This document shows, piece by piece, positions 48,638 to 57,757 of a DNA stretch of 64,000 nucleotides. Origin of the DNA: Myxococcales bacterium (GTDB taxonomy: Bacteria > Myxococcota > UBA727 > VGSZ01); contig JAHFED010000017.1 in assembly GCA_023248635.1 (NCBI GenBank), forward strand, positions 1 through 64,000. Reading direction: 5' to 3'. A model generated the notes under the pieces. That model saw only the letters and a list, made by a program, of their open reading frames with translations. It was not told the origin of the DNA and did no database searches. Every line of letters starts with the position of its first letter. The stretch's first letter is position 1. The position numbers and the translations under genes are program-made.

Positions 48638-49027
48638 ATGGGTTTGACCCTCGACCAGGCCACCGAGCTCGAGCACGTGGGCGACACGCTCTACATCGGC
48701 TTCAACGACGATCTGGAGAAGGTGAGCTTTCCCAAGCTCCGCACCGTCGGCGGCGCCTTGATCATCGAGGCCAATGGCGCCCTGAAAGAGATCCATCTGC
48801 CGGCCCTCGAGCGGGTTACCAAATACCTTCACATCCACGACAACGGCAGCCTGGCCGTCGTCGAGCTGCCGAAGCTGCGCGAGGTGGGCGCCGAGCTCTC
48901 GCTGGCGAAATGCCCCGCGCTGGTCCAGCTGCGCGTCGCCACGGCGGCGTCGCCCGCGAAGGCCGCCAAGCTCGAGATCAAGGGGTGCGCGATGCCGGCT
49001 TATCCGGCGGCTCACGTTCGCGCCTAG
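48638..49027 (+). CDS. Receptor-L-domain-like small protein
   Basis: 129 residues from ATG 48638. A strand ladder LEHVGDTLYIGFNDDLEKVSFPKLRTVGGALIIEANGALKEIHLPALERVTKYLHIHDNGSLAVVELPKL has the 'L..VGG.L.I..N..L..I..P.L' periodicity of receptor-L domains. It has no signal peptide, so a cytoplasmic scaffold is more likely than a surface receptor. The start codon lies in an inverted repeat TAGGGC-TC-GCCCTA (48625-48638) and lacks a Shine-Dalgarno. It begins 28 nt after the related 48079 gene; its stop is directly followed by the 62-nt repeats. Confidence 0.72.
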   Translation: MGLTLDQATELEHVGDTLYIGFNDDLEKVSFPKLRTVGGALIIEANGALKEIHLPALERVTKYLHIHDNGSLAVVELPKLREVGAELSLAKCPALVQLRVATAASPAKAAKLEIKGCAMPAYPAAHVRA

Positions 49028-49028
49028 C

Positions 49029-49152
49029 AATTCATCGCCGCCAGGCGATGAACGTGTAGATAATTCACGGGCACGCAAAGCGTGTCGGTGAATTCATCGC
49101 CGCCAGGCGATGAACCTGCAGACAATTCACGGACACGCGAAGCGTGTCGGTG
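49029..49152. repeat. Two tandem 62-nt units, each with two hairpins
   Basis: Unit 1 is 49029-49090, unit 2 is 49091-49152, about 90 percent identical. In each, TTCATCGCC/GGCGATGAA with loop GCCA forms hairpin 1. AATTCAC with the following GTGAATT encloses an inner ACGC/GCGT stem as hairpin 2. The inner stem differs: GGCACGC/GCGTGTC in unit 1 (one G-U) and GGACACGC/GCGTGTC in unit 2, with pairing kept. It fills the gap between two convergent genes. Confidence 0.92.
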
Positions 49153-49158
49153 AATTCG

Positions 49159-50430
49159 TCACCAAGCGGGCGGAATGAAAGTCAGCGCCAGCTGCGTCGT
49201 CGACGGCGTCGCCACCTGTGCTCCCCACGCGCCTGTTGCGTTGCCCTCGGCCCACACTTCGACGTCTTCGTTGGGGGGCAGCCCGTCGAGGAGGAAGCGG
49301 CCTTCGCCGTCGGTGGGGGCTTCGCCTTCGAGCCCGAGCGAGCGCACGCGGTAGTGCACGCCGCTGAACGCCAGGGGGGCGCCCGTCGTCGAAAACACCG
49401 TGCCCGAGACCGTGCGCCCGTTGGTGGCCACCAGGGTCAGGTTCTGGAAGCGGTCGACGTCGTCGACGACGCCAATCAGGGCGCGTCCGATGCGTCCCTC
49501 GCCTCGCGCGGTGAGGGAAAGCTCTTGGCCTTCTTGCACCGGCAGGGAGAAGCGTCCGAGCTCGTCGGTGACGACGCCGCCGGCGCGGGCCCGCGGGTCC
49601 CAGGCGTTGCCCATGGCAACTTCTGCGTTCTTGATCGGATGGCCTTCTTCGTCGACGACGACGCCCCGGACGGCAGGACTGAAGGCGAGGGCGAGCTTCA
49701 CTTTGGTGGCGGCTTGTTCGACGTGCAGGGTGGACTTGCGGGCGACGTGGTCGGTGGCGGCGGCGTAGACGACGTAGTCGCCGACGGGGAGGCGGGCTTT
49801 GAAGTCGCCGTTTTCATCGGTGCGAATGCGGACGGGACCGGCCAGACCGTTGCGGTGGCTGTCGTCTTGGTAGAGCGCGACCGTCGACCAGGGCAGGGGC
49901 GCCTGACGGCGTCCAGAGAGGTGTCCGCTGACCACGCGATCGCTGTCGGCGACGACGACGTCGAAGAAGGCGCGGTGCCCGGCGCCCCCTGCTCCAGGTT
50001 GGCAGTGGAAGGTCGGGGTGCCCTGCAGCGCTTTGCCCGCAACGTCGACGGTGACGTCGTAGAAGCCCGGATTCAGATCGAGCAGGCGGTGGGTGCCTTT
50101 GCGATCGGTGCGCGCTTCGAAGGTGCGGGCCACGCCGCCGTCCTTCAGCTCGACGACCGAGACTTGGGCGCTGTCGACGGCCGCCCCTCGCTCATCGACC
50201 ACGCGCAGCGAGAGCTGGCAGGCAGCGTCGTCGACAGCCGCTCCGCGGGCGACCAGCCAGGGCGACGGAGCGGGTGGAAGCTCGGGCGCCGGGGTGATGC
50301 GCGGGTCGAAGAGCCCGCTCGACGACAACGCAAGCAGCACAGCACCGCCGGGAACGAGGGCTGCCAGGCTCCTGGCCACTGGCGTCGCACGAGCGAAAGA
50401 GAGGAACCGGTCGACGATGAAGTGACTCAT
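49159..50430 (-). CDS. Membrane-anchored carboxypeptidase-regulatory-like domain protein
   Basis: 423 residues from ATG 50430 (GAGG upstream). One N-terminal membrane helix (ARSLAALVPGGAVLLALSSSGL, ~18-40) acts as anchor or signal. Three to four beta-sandwich repeats of the carboxypeptidase-regulatory (transthyretin-like) type follow: CQLSLRVVDERGAAVDSAQVSVVEL, VSGHLSGRRQAPLPWSTVALY, VRGVVVDEEGHPIKNAEVAMG and VSGTVFSTTGAPLAFSGVHY, each with a GRF or GDF turn. There is no peptidase domain. It is periplasmic, probably structural or ligand-binding. The 169-nt gap to the divergent 50600 gene holds no other gene. Confidence 0.82.
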   Translation of the reverse strand: MSHFIVDRFLSFARATPVARSLAALVPGGAVLLALSSSGLFDPRITPAPELPPAPSPWLVARGAAVDDAACQLSLRVVDERGAAVDSAQVSVVELKDGGVARTFEARTDRKGTHRLLDLNPGFYDVTVDVAGKALQGTPTFHCQPGAGGAGHRAFFDVVVADSDRVVSGHLSGRRQAPLPWSTVALYQDDSHRNGLAGPVRIRTDENGDFKARLPVGDYVVYAAATDHVARKSTLHVEQAATKVKLALAFSPAVRGVVVDEEGHPIKNAEVAMGNAWDPRARAGGVVTDELGRFSLPVQEGQELSLTARGEGRIGRALIGVVDDVDRFQNLTLVATNGRTVSGTVFSTTGAPLAFSGVHYRVRSLGLEGEAPTDGEGRFLLDGLPPNEDVEVWAEGNATGAWGAQVATPSTTQLALTFIPPAW

Positions 50431-50599
50431 GCTCGGCCTCGCAAGGAACGCGGAAGAAGCGTGGAGAAGAAGTGCCCGCAAGACCACGCTTGGAAACAGG
50501 GAAGCGAGCAAAGCGTAGCAGTGGTCGACGGCGTCGCTGCTGATCTCGGGCTTGGCCTGTGTCACGGGCACGACCGACATGTGGGCTAAGGTGGAGGTG

Positions 50600-52003
50600 A
50601 TGAGCGATTGGAAACCCAAGCAGCGGGCTGGGTTGCGTTGGGAGTCGCTGAACCTCAGCGCCGAGGAAGGTTTCTTGTTGTCGCGCATCGACGGCAACAC
50701 CTCCGTCGACAGCCTCACCCACCTGACGGGGCTGAGCGCAGCGGCCGTGACCCTGGCCCTGGCCAAGCTGCAGTTGGGCGGGGCCATCGAGGCCCCACCT
50801 GCACGGGATGCGCGCACACCGGCGTCGTCGAATCCCGAACCCACCGGGCCTGTGACGGCCCAGCGCCAACGCCGAACCGGTCCCTTGATCGATGCCACCG
50901 CGGAGCAGCCCCCGCTGTTCAGCGCCGACGAAAGTGGAGACGAAGAGGAGCTCTCTGCTCTCAAGCCGGGCCAATTCGACGACGACGAAGACGCCATTCG
51001 CGCGGCCCTCGCCGAGATGAGCGATGACAACCTGACGCTGCCTGCCCTCGAAGGCGACGACACCGATGAAGGGGCTCCCTTCGCCGACGACGTGCCCTGC
51101 GGCGTCGAACCCGACCTCGCCGCCGGTGCCGATTCCCCCCTCGATGGGGCCGAGCAACAAGAGGTCGAGGGCAAGGCAAGCAACGAGAGCGCCGATGCCG
51201 AGGGCGCCGCCGACGTCGAAGAGCCCCACGAAGACGAAGGCGATGTCGACGAGCCCGACGAAGCAAGGGAGGCGCGCGCCGCCGCCGCCGACGTGGAAGA
51301 GGGCAACCACCGCAAGCTCTTCGAGACCACACTGCACGATCTGCCCCAGGAGGAGCGTGAGCAGCTGGGTCGCGTCGAAGGCGGCCACGTCTTGTGCGCT
51401 CTCTGCTTCGATCCAGTGCCGCAGGTGATCAACGCCATTTTCGAGAACCCGCAGGTGGGCTTTCCCCATGCGCGCCTGATCGCGCGCTACCACCGCACGC
51501 CCCAGGGCATCGACGTTCTGTTCAAGCGCGCCGAGCTCGTGCGCGATGGGCAGGTGCAGCGCTATCTTCTGGGCAATCCGATGTTGCAGGATTCACATCT
51601 AAAGAGAATCCTGCAATCGAAGCGATTGGCGATTGTATACAAGTGGGCGCTGTCGCGGGACATCCCCGAAAAAAATCGGAACAAGGTCCGCCAGATGCTG
51701 CGCAGCAAATGGTCGACGGCGGAGGGTGACGAGCGCGCCAACCTGGTGTTCAGCACCGAGGGGCGGGTGCTGCTGATGCTGGCCGGCTTGCCCTTCGATT
51801 CCCAGACGACGTCGCTGCTGTGCCAGCGGACCTACAATTCGATGGTGCTGATCCAAAACCTCGCGCGCTTCTCAGCGACCCCCCCGCTGCTGATTTCGCA
51901 CCTGATGCGACAAGCCCTGGTCAAGCGCCAAGCTCACTTGCGCACCATGCTCCTGCAGCACGCCAATTGCCCATCGGACCTCAAGCGCAAGGCACAGTCG
52001 TAG
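50600..52003 (+). CDS. Hypothetical protein: N-terminal wHTH-like, acidic linker, helical C-terminus
   Basis: 467 residues from ATG 50600 (AAGGTGGAGG upstream). Residues 1-65 (LRWESLNLSAEEGFLLSRIDGNTSVDSLTHLTGLSAAAVTLALAKLQLGGAIE) have the three-helix pattern of the winged-helix module often found with DUF4388 in Myxococcota. Residues ~65-250 are very acidic and disordered. Residues ~250-467 are helical (LFETTLHDLPQEEREQLGRVEGGHVLCALCFDPVPQVINAIFENPQVGFPHARLIARYHRTP) with HEAT-like spacing. No enzyme motif. The segment 51585-51670 uses AT-rich codons. Confidence 0.65.
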   Translation: MSDWKPKQRAGLRWESLNLSAEEGFLLSRIDGNTSVDSLTHLTGLSAAAVTLALAKLQLGGAIEAPPARDARTPASSNPEPTGPVTAQRQRRTGPLIDATAEQPPLFSADESGDEEELSALKPGQFDDDEDAIRAALAEMSDDNLTLPALEGDDTDEGAPFADDVPCGVEPDLAAGADSPLDGAEQQEVEGKASNESADAEGAADVEEPHEDEGDVDEPDEAREARAAAADVEEGNHRKLFETTLHDLPQEEREQLGRVEGGHVLCALCFDPVPQVINAIFENPQVGFPHARLIARYHRTPQGIDVLFKRAELVRDGQVQRYLLGNPMLQDSHLKRILQSKRLAIVYKWALSRDIPEKNRNKVRQMLRSKWSTAEGDERANLVFSTEGRVLLMLAGLPFDSQTTSLLCQRTYNSMVLIQNLARFSATPPLLISHLMRQALVKRQAHLRTMLLQHANCPSDLKRKAQS

Positions 52004-52040
52004 AAGTTTGACTGCTTTGGCTGCACTTTTCAGTGTCTTG

Positions 52041-52928
52041 TTATTCGGGCAGGTCGTTGAGGTCGAAGGCGACGACGCGGCTGCTCGCACGATCGAGGAC
52101 CAGGGCCTGGCCGTCGGCGACGATCAAGCCGGCGGCGTCCTGCACGTCGAGGGAGGCTTCGGAGATCTTCGCGCCGTCGAGGGTGAAGCGCGCGAGTCGG
52201 TTGGCCGAGACGCCGATCAAGCCGTCGCCGTCGGAGGCCACGCCGGCGAGATCGAGGCCGAGGCCCGTGAGGTCGGCGCTGCCCGTCGGGTTGCCGGTGG
52301 CGACGTCGTAGGTGCGCAGGCTGGCCTCGATCTGTTTGTCCTCCTCGTAGAAGCGGGGCGCGGCGACGATGGCCGCACCCACGAGGGCCAAGGCGTCGTT
52401 GCGCTGGACGATGGGGGTGCCGACGGGATCGGGTTCGTCGGGCTGGGGCTCCGTCGGCGCGGGATCGGCGGGGTCACAGATGCCGTCGCCGTCAGCGTCG
52501 GCCCAATTGCCGTTTGCGTCTGTGCAGTCGGGCCCTGGGTTCCAATCGGGCTCGACGCAGAAGTGTACGCGCTCGGTCTCTACGACCTCGTCGTAGAGGT
52601 AGCCCTCGCTGTCGGCGATGAGCAGGAAGCGTCCGTCGCCGATGACGGCGAGGTCGCGGTAGGGGCGGTCCTTCAGCCCCTTGGTGCCCACGGGTCTTTC
52701 AACGACCAGCACGCCATCGCGATCGAGCTGCAAAATGCCGCGTCCCTCGATCAGCACGTGGAGGTCGGTGCCGATGGGGTCGGTGGCGAGGCCCTGCAGA
52801 CGGCCGCCGTCGACGACGAAGGGGGCAAGATCGATGGTCGGGGTGCCCGCGAGCTCAACGGTGTCAGCGCAGGCCACCAGGGCCAGGGGGAGGGCGGCGA
52901 AGGGCAGCGCGAGCTTGGACAGGGCCAT
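52041..52928 (-). CDS. Lipoprotein with propeller-like repeats
   Basis: 295 residues from ATG 52928, with GAGG eight bases upstream. The lipobox is LVAC after MALSKLALPFAALPLA. The mature part has repeated short strands (LQGLATDPIGTDLHVLIEGRGILQLDRDG; DLAVIGDGRFLLIADSEGYLYDE; LAGVASDGDGLIGVSANRLARFTLDG; AAGLIVADGQALVLDRASSRVVAFDL) typical of beta-propellers of the NHL/YncE kind. An Asp-rich insert DADGDGICDPADPAPTEPQ contains one TSP3 unit. Encoded 107 nt downstream of the glcD-like gene on the same strand; a functional link is not evident. Confidence 0.75.
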   Translation of the reverse strand: MALSKLALPFAALPLALVACADTVELAGTPTIDLAPFVVDGGRLQGLATDPIGTDLHVLIEGRGILQLDRDGVLVVERPVGTKGLKDRPYRDLAVIGDGRFLLIADSEGYLYDEVVETERVHFCVEPDWNPGPDCTDANGNWADADGDGICDPADPAPTEPQPDEPDPVGTPIVQRNDALALVGAAIVAAPRFYEEDKQIEASLRTYDVATGNPTGSADLTGLGLDLAGVASDGDGLIGVSANRLARFTLDGAKISEASLDVQDAAGLIVADGQALVLDRASSRVVAFDLNDLPE

Positions 52929-53035
52929 GTGTTTCACCTCGGCGACGGCATCTACAGGCTTCGTGCCAAGCACCGCGTCGCTTCTGGATGCCCTGGAGAA
53001 GGAGGCGGCTGCGATCCCCACCTCGCAGCCTGCGC

Positions 53036-54472
53036 TCAGGACCCCGCAGCCGCCGCTTTGGCTGCGTGGAGCAGCACCTTGTCTGGCAGGAACTTGCCGG
53101 GGTTCAAGATGCCCCGGGGATCGAAGGCGTCCTTGAGACGCTGTTGGAGGGCGACGACGTCGGCACCGAGCTCTTTGGGCAGGTACTTCTTCTTCGACAG
53201 CCCCACGCCGTGCTCGCCGGTGATGGTGCCGCCCAGCTCGAGCACGGTGTCAAAGAGATCGTCGAGCAGGGACTCGACCCGCGGCAGCTCGCTCTCGTCG
53301 TCGAAGAGGATCTGCGTGTGCAGGTTGCCGTCGCCGGCGTGGCCAAAGGAGCAGGTCATCAGGCGGTGCTTCTCGCCGAGCAGTCCCGTGCGCGCCACCA
53401 TCTCAGGAATCTTGGATCGCGGAACGACGATGTCTTCACTGACCTTTCGTTTCTTGATCTTTCGCGTTGCTTCACTCAGCAGACGGCGGGATTGCCAAAT
53501 GTCGCGTCGCTGCTTGGCATCTTGGGCCAAGAAGGCGTCGACGGCGCCGAATTCCGCCGTGACGTCGAGGCATCGTTCGAGGGCTTCGAGGGTGCCTTGC
53601 TCGCTTTCGCCATCGGTCTCGAGGATGAGCGCTGCGCCAGCATTGGCCGGAAAACGATAAGGTGGATTCATGACCCGCACGGCTTCAATGCTGTCGCGAT
53701 CCATATACTCGAGGGTGCGGGGCAAGATGCCGCGCGCCAGGATCGCGCTCACCGATCGCACGGCCGGCTCCGTCGACGGAAACACGGCCAGGGCCGTCTG
53801 CACGAAGCGCGGGTTGGGCAGCAGCTTCAAGGTGATGCCGGTGATGATCGCCAGCGTGCCCTCGGACCCGGTGATCAAGCTGGTGACGTCGTAGCCGGCG
53901 ACGCCTTTGGTGGTGCTGCGTCCGGTCTTGATCCGCTCGCCCGTGGGCAAGACGGCGTCGACGCCGAGCACATAGGTGCCGGTGACGCCGTACTTGAGGG
54001 CCCGGGGTCCGCCGGCGTTGCAGGCCACGTTGCCACCGAGCGTGCACCACGACAGCGAGGCCGGATCGGGCGGGTAGAACATGCCCTCGCTTTCGACGGT
54101 CTCTTGAAAGGGCTGCAGAATCACGCCGGGCTCGACGCGAGCAAGTTGGTTCTCCTTGTCGATCTCGAGGGTGCGCGTCAGCCGATCGAGCCCCAAGACG
54201 ACGCCGCCGTAGACCGCGACGCAGCCGCCGGCCTTGCCCGATCCGGCTCCACGCGGGGTGACGTAGACGCCGTCTTTGGCGCACAGCTGCATGACCCGCT
54301 GCACCTGATCGACGTCGCCGGGGCGCACGACGACGTCGGGGAGGGAGGGCTTGAGGTTGGGCGTCTCATCGTGCCCGTGGCGCAGCAAGGTCTCTTCGTC
54401 GTCGACCGCAAAGGTCTCGCCGACGATGTCGCGCAAGCGAGAGATGAAATCTTGGGGAAGGGGCTTTCTCAC
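53036..54472 (-). CDS. FAD-binding oxidase, GlcD/D-lactate dehydrogenase type
   Basis: 478 residues from GTG 54472, whose first bases overlap the stop of the upstream hydrolase (GTGA). The FAD-binding type 4 domain has DVVVRPGDVDQVQRVM, TPRGAGSGKAGGC, LGGNVACNAGGPRALKYG and SLITGSEGTLAIIT. The C-terminal cap has the metal/active-site motif FGHAGDGNLH and TGEHGVGLSKKKYL. This is the GlcD subunit/DLD family, oxidising 2-hydroxy acids such as glycolate or D-lactate. glcE and glcF are absent, so a single-subunit D-lactate dehydrogenase is more likely than glycolate oxidase. AT-rich codon patches lie at 53400-53480 and 53640-53710. Confidence 0.93.
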   Translation of the reverse strand: MRKPLPQDFISRLRDIVGETFAVDDEETLLRHGHDETPNLKPSLPDVVVRPGDVDQVQRVMQLCAKDGVYVTPRGAGSGKAGGCVAVYGGVVLGLDRLTRTLEIDKENQLARVEPGVILQPFQETVESEGMFYPPDPASLSWCTLGGNVACNAGGPRALKYGVTGTYVLGVDAVLPTGERIKTGRSTTKGVAGYDVTSLITGSEGTLAIITGITLKLLPNPRFVQTALAVFPSTEPAVRSVSAILARGILPRTLEYMDRDSIEAVRVMNPPYRFPANAGAALILETDGESEQGTLEALERCLDVTAEFGAVDAFLAQDAKQRRDIWQSRRLLSEATRKIKKRKVSEDIVVPRSKIPEMVARTGLLGEKHRLMTCSFGHAGDGNLHTQILFDDESELPRVESLLDDLFDTVLELGGTITGEHGVGLSKKKYLPKELGADVVALQQRLKDAFDPRGILNPGKFLPDKVLLHAAKAAAAGS

Positions 54473-55275
54473 TGGTCTCCCGAGGCACGCGGCGATCTAG
54501 CAGGGGCGAGGGTCTGCACCCACTCGTTGATGCGCGCGCACACCCAGTCTGGCGCGTCGAGGGGCAGGTCGTGACCGGCGGCGTCGGCTCCGGTGCCCTC
54601 ATGCAGCCGCAGGGGCAAGGAGAGCCGCTGCGCCATCGCCGCGCTGCAGCGGTAGGACACGAGCTCGTCGCCGGTGGAGGCCAAAACCAGGGTGGGGACA
54701 TCGACGCGCTCAGGGCTGCGCAGCTTGATGGCGGCGCGCATCTGACCCAAGGCGTTGTGCCGGTGTGGCTTCGTCGACCTCGCAATTTGCGCGTAACGGT
54801 CGGCGTCTTCGTCGAGGTTGCCCTGGTGTCGGGTCATGCCGAGCAGCATGCGCTCACGGGCGCGCGATCCCATGAAGGGCGCGCGAAGGATCTTCGGCCA
54901 GTTGGCCGGACGCATGCGGTGCCACACCGGCGAGAGATCCGAGAGCGAGCTGTTGATGACGACGCCGGCGACGAAGTCTGCGGGGTGCTGGGCCATCCAG
55001 GTCAGGGCCACCATCCCGCCGAGGGAGACGGCCACGATGCCGCAAGGCTCGCCGACGGAAAGCACCGGGCGCAGCCGCTGGCGCAGGTCGTCGACGAAGC
55101 CGGCGACTGTGTCCGGGACCGGGGCTTCGTTTTGGGTGCCGAAGCCCGGCAGATCGGCTGTGACGACGGTGGTGGGCGTCTCGTCGGGTCCCTGCACCCG
55201 CGCTTGGAAAAAGGCGGGGAAACCGAGCCAATGACGCTGTTCGCGAATCAAGCCCCGCAGCAGCAGCCAACGCAT
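54469..55275 (-). CDS. Alpha/beta hydrolase
   Basis: 268 residues from ATG 55275, which has GGGGAG just upstream; the frame stays open further but is unconserved. Nucleophile elbow AVSLGG with Ser84, oxyanion region VTADLPGFGTQN, acid in LVLASTGDELV, and His in AAGHDLPLDAPDW complete the catalytic triad. The pattern matches proline iminopeptidase/esterase-like hydrolases; no substrate can be named. It begins 13 nt after the GH31 stop and overlaps the oxidase by 4 nt, so the three genes are probably one operon. Confidence 0.88.
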   Translation of the reverse strand: MRWLLLRGLIREQRHWLGFPAFFQARVQGPDETPTTVVTADLPGFGTQNEAPVPDTVAGFVDDLRQRLRPVLSVGEPCGIVAVSLGGMVALTWMAQHPADFVAGVVINSSLSDLSPVWHRMRPANWPKILRAPFMGSRARERMLLGMTRHQGNLDEDADRYAQIARSTKPHRHNALGQMRAAIKLRSPERVDVPTLVLASTGDELVSYRCSAAMAQRLSLPLRLHEGTGADAAGHDLPLDAPDWVCARINEWVQTLAPARSPRASGDQ

Positions 55276-55288
55276 AGCTCCCCTTCGG

Positions 55289-57757
55289 TCAGCGAAACAC
55301 CAAGCGCGTGGACCGCGTCGGCGGGTGACCGCGCAGCGTGAGCGTGAACCCCGGGGCGCTGATCGCGAGATCGCCGACGACGTCGAGGCCGCCTTCGTCG
55401 TCGACGCCGGCGGGCAGCGTGCCGTTACCTTCGAGCACATAGCTGGCGCCATCTTCTTCGATGAAGGATCCCGCCGCTCCCAAGGCGACGACCACCGTGC
55501 GATCGCCGCTGGTGGAGGAGAGATCGGCCAGGGCGTCTCCTTCGACCTCGCGCAGCGTTTGGGCCGGCAAAGCGGTCAAGGGAACGAGGCCGCCGGCGGG
55601 GACAAAGATCGGGATTTCGCCAAGGGCTGCGTCGACGTCGAAGTCTGCTGGCCCGCTGAATTCTGCCCGCGAGGAGGCCAAAGAGCCGGGCGCTGCACCG
55701 GGCATCGGGAACGCGACCCAACGTCCCGGTGGCAGATGCACAGAACGAGAGAGGGCGCCTTCGACGACGACGGGAGCCAGCAAGAGCGAGGGCCCGAGCA
55801 TCACTTGATCCTTGATGGCCCAGACCGCGTCGTCGTTGGGAAAGAGCAGCGGCAGCGGCACCCACAGAGGCAGGGGACCCAAGCCGGCGGCGCCGTCGTC
55901 GTCGTCCCGGGTGGCGGCAATCATCAGCGCGCGGAGATAGGGGTAGAGGCGGATGTGGATCTCGGCATAGCGCTTCCAGTGCGCCGTGCTCTCAGCGTCG
56001 GTGCGCAGGTTGTGGTTGAGCGCGGCATGGGTGCCGTGGTGGGAGCGCATCACGGGCGTGAAGGCCCCCAGCTCGGTCCAGCGAAACCACAGCTCTTTGG
56101 TCGTCGGATCGTTGGTCGAGGATTGGTAGCCGCCGATGTCGTGGGTGAAGAAGGGGAAGCCTGTGGTCGCTGTGCCGATGCCGATGGGCAGCACGGTGGG
56201 CAGGCCGTCGTCGTCGGCGAAGCTGGTGCGCTGATCTCCCGCCCACAGCACATCGACCAGGGCAGGGGATCCGAGGTGGCCCGAGCGCACGAACACCACG
56301 CTGTCGTCGGCGACGCCGGCTTCTTGCAGGGCTTCTTGGTTCAGGCTTTGCCAGAGCTCAGGGTAACGGTTGTGCACCAGGGCTGGATCCTCGCCCGACG
56401 CAAGCGCCGTGTCTTCGACCGGCATCCATTCGGCAAAGTCGGCCATCCACCCGCGCGCCCCCATGGTCAGCGCCGGCTTGAGGTGCTCTTCTTTCATGTA
56501 GGTGCGCGCGTTCGGATTTGTCAAATCCAGCAGGGCAGTTGGCGAAAAGGCGCGGTCTGCGCCCGTGAACAAGAGGGACGCCCCCGTCGAGGCGCTGCGC
56601 AGATCGTGGCCGGCCGCGGTGACCTCGTCGAATACGTCGCTGCCTTGGGTTAGGAAGGTATTGAAATACAAATGGCTTACAAAGCCAGACGACGTCAAAG
56701 TATCGCAAAGACCTGGGTAGTCGGGGTATTGCTCGGCGTCGAGGCGCCAATCCTCATCCAAGCGGTAGACGTCGCCACCGAAGCGTCCGCCCCGCCAATC
56801 CTCGCTCCAGATCACGCTCGAGGGGATCTGCTCGGCCCTCAAGAAGGCGGCAAAGGCGGCGACGTCGACGTCGGAGAAGATCGCGTCGTTCCACGGGGCC
56901 AGGGCGTAGGGGGGCAGCACGCGAGGCCGCCCGAGGAAGTGCGTCATCGCTTGCTGGGCGCCCAAGACGTCGTCGCGGGCGAACAGGCGCAGGCGTGCCG
57001 TGGGCTCCCACACCTCGAAGCTGGCCTGGGCACTGTCGGTGGCGCAGAGATCGAAGCGAGCGAAGGCGCTGGTGTCGACGACGACGGCGACGGCATCGCT
57101 GCGCACGAACGCGGGCATCGGCACGTGGGTGGTGTGACGGCGGCCCAGCAGCTGCCAGAGGGTCGGCAGCTCATCGGAGTCGGATTTGCCGACGCCCTGC
57201 TCGCTCACCCACAGCGGAACGACCTGCCCACGATGATCGACGTCGTGGCTCTGGGCACCCAGCCCGAGGAAGTGATCGCCGGCGTTGCAGGTGGTGCCGA
57301 CGACGACGCGGTCGGCCCCCTGTGCGGCTTCGATTTGCAACAAGAGGCCGCCGCCCGAGGCCTGCACCGAGGCCCTGGCCAACACCTCCGGCGTCAGGAC
57401 ATCAGCGCCCCCACCGACGACGTCGAAGGCGATGTGATCGGCGTCGTGTTCGGTGACGCGCAAGGTGCGACCGAAGGTGAAGGCGGCGTCGTCTTCGCGG
57501 ATGTCGAACATGCCGAACTGCATGTCGTAGAAGGCCTCCCCTTTCTTGACGCCGATGTCTGGAGCGCGCACCGACAGGACTTCTCGTCCACCGCGGGCCA
57601 CGGTCAGCCTGTTGTCGGTGACGATGACGTCGTCCCCGTCGAGCTGCGCCTCGGCTGTCTCAGGGGCGGGGCAAGAGGCAACGACACACCACGCTCCAAC
57701 AAGCAAGAGCGCGGGCTCCTTTCTGCCTGGCTGGGGGGTGGGTCGGGAAGGACGCAT
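55289..57757 (-). CDS. GH31 glycosidase lipoprotein, sulfoquinovosidase (YihQ)-like
   Basis: 822 residues from ATG 57757, which gives a short N-region, a hydrophobic LLLVGAWCVVA and SC as lipobox; ATG 57781 is an alternative. The GH31 barrel shows SSVIWSEDWRGGRFGG, DLTNPNARTYMKEEHLKP, nucleophile Asp440 in GWMADFAEWMP, FVRSGHLGSPALVDVLWAGDQRTSFADDDGLP and FFTHDIGGYQS. MADF.E..P and the HDIGGY histidine are features of the YihQ sulfoquinovosidase branch rather than of maltase-like GH31. Retention of the sulfonate-binding residues needs an alignment. Expected reaction: hydrolysis of an alpha-glycoside outside the cytoplasm. It is first in an operon with the hydrolase and oxidase. Confidence 0.85.
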   Translation of the reverse strand: MRPSRPTPQPGRKEPALLLVGAWCVVASCPAPETAEAQLDGDDVIVTDNRLTVARGGREVLSVRAPDIGVKKGEAFYDMQFGMFDIREDDAAFTFGRTLRVTEHDADHIAFDVVGGGADVLTPEVLARASVQASGGGLLLQIEAAQGADRVVVGTTCNAGDHFLGLGAQSHDVDHRGQVVPLWVSEQGVGKSDSDELPTLWQLLGRRHTTHVPMPAFVRSDAVAVVVDTSAFARFDLCATDSAQASFEVWEPTARLRLFARDDVLGAQQAMTHFLGRPRVLPPYALAPWNDAIFSDVDVAAFAAFLRAEQIPSSVIWSEDWRGGRFGGDVYRLDEDWRLDAEQYPDYPGLCDTLTSSGFVSHLYFNTFLTQGSDVFDEVTAAGHDLRSASTGASLLFTGADRAFSPTALLDLTNPNARTYMKEEHLKPALTMGARGWMADFAEWMPVEDTALASGEDPALVHNRYPELWQSLNQEALQEAGVADDSVVFVRSGHLGSPALVDVLWAGDQRTSFADDDGLPTVLPIGIGTATTGFPFFTHDIGGYQSSTNDPTTKELWFRWTELGAFTPVMRSHHGTHAALNHNLRTDAESTAHWKRYAEIHIRLYPYLRALMIAATRDDDDGAAGLGPLPLWVPLPLLFPNDDAVWAIKDQVMLGPSLLLAPVVVEGALSRSVHLPPGRWVAFPMPGAAPGSLASSRAEFSGPADFDVDAALGEIPIFVPAGGLVPLTALPAQTLREVEGDALADLSSTSGDRTVVVALGAAGSFIEEDGASYVLEGNGTLPAGVDDEGGLDVVGDLAISAPGFTLTLRGHPPTRSTRLVFR

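Noticed and set aside
49029-49152. Possible transposon end or attachment site
   Set aside because: No transposase or integrase in the window, no tRNA, and the units are simple tandem hairpins.
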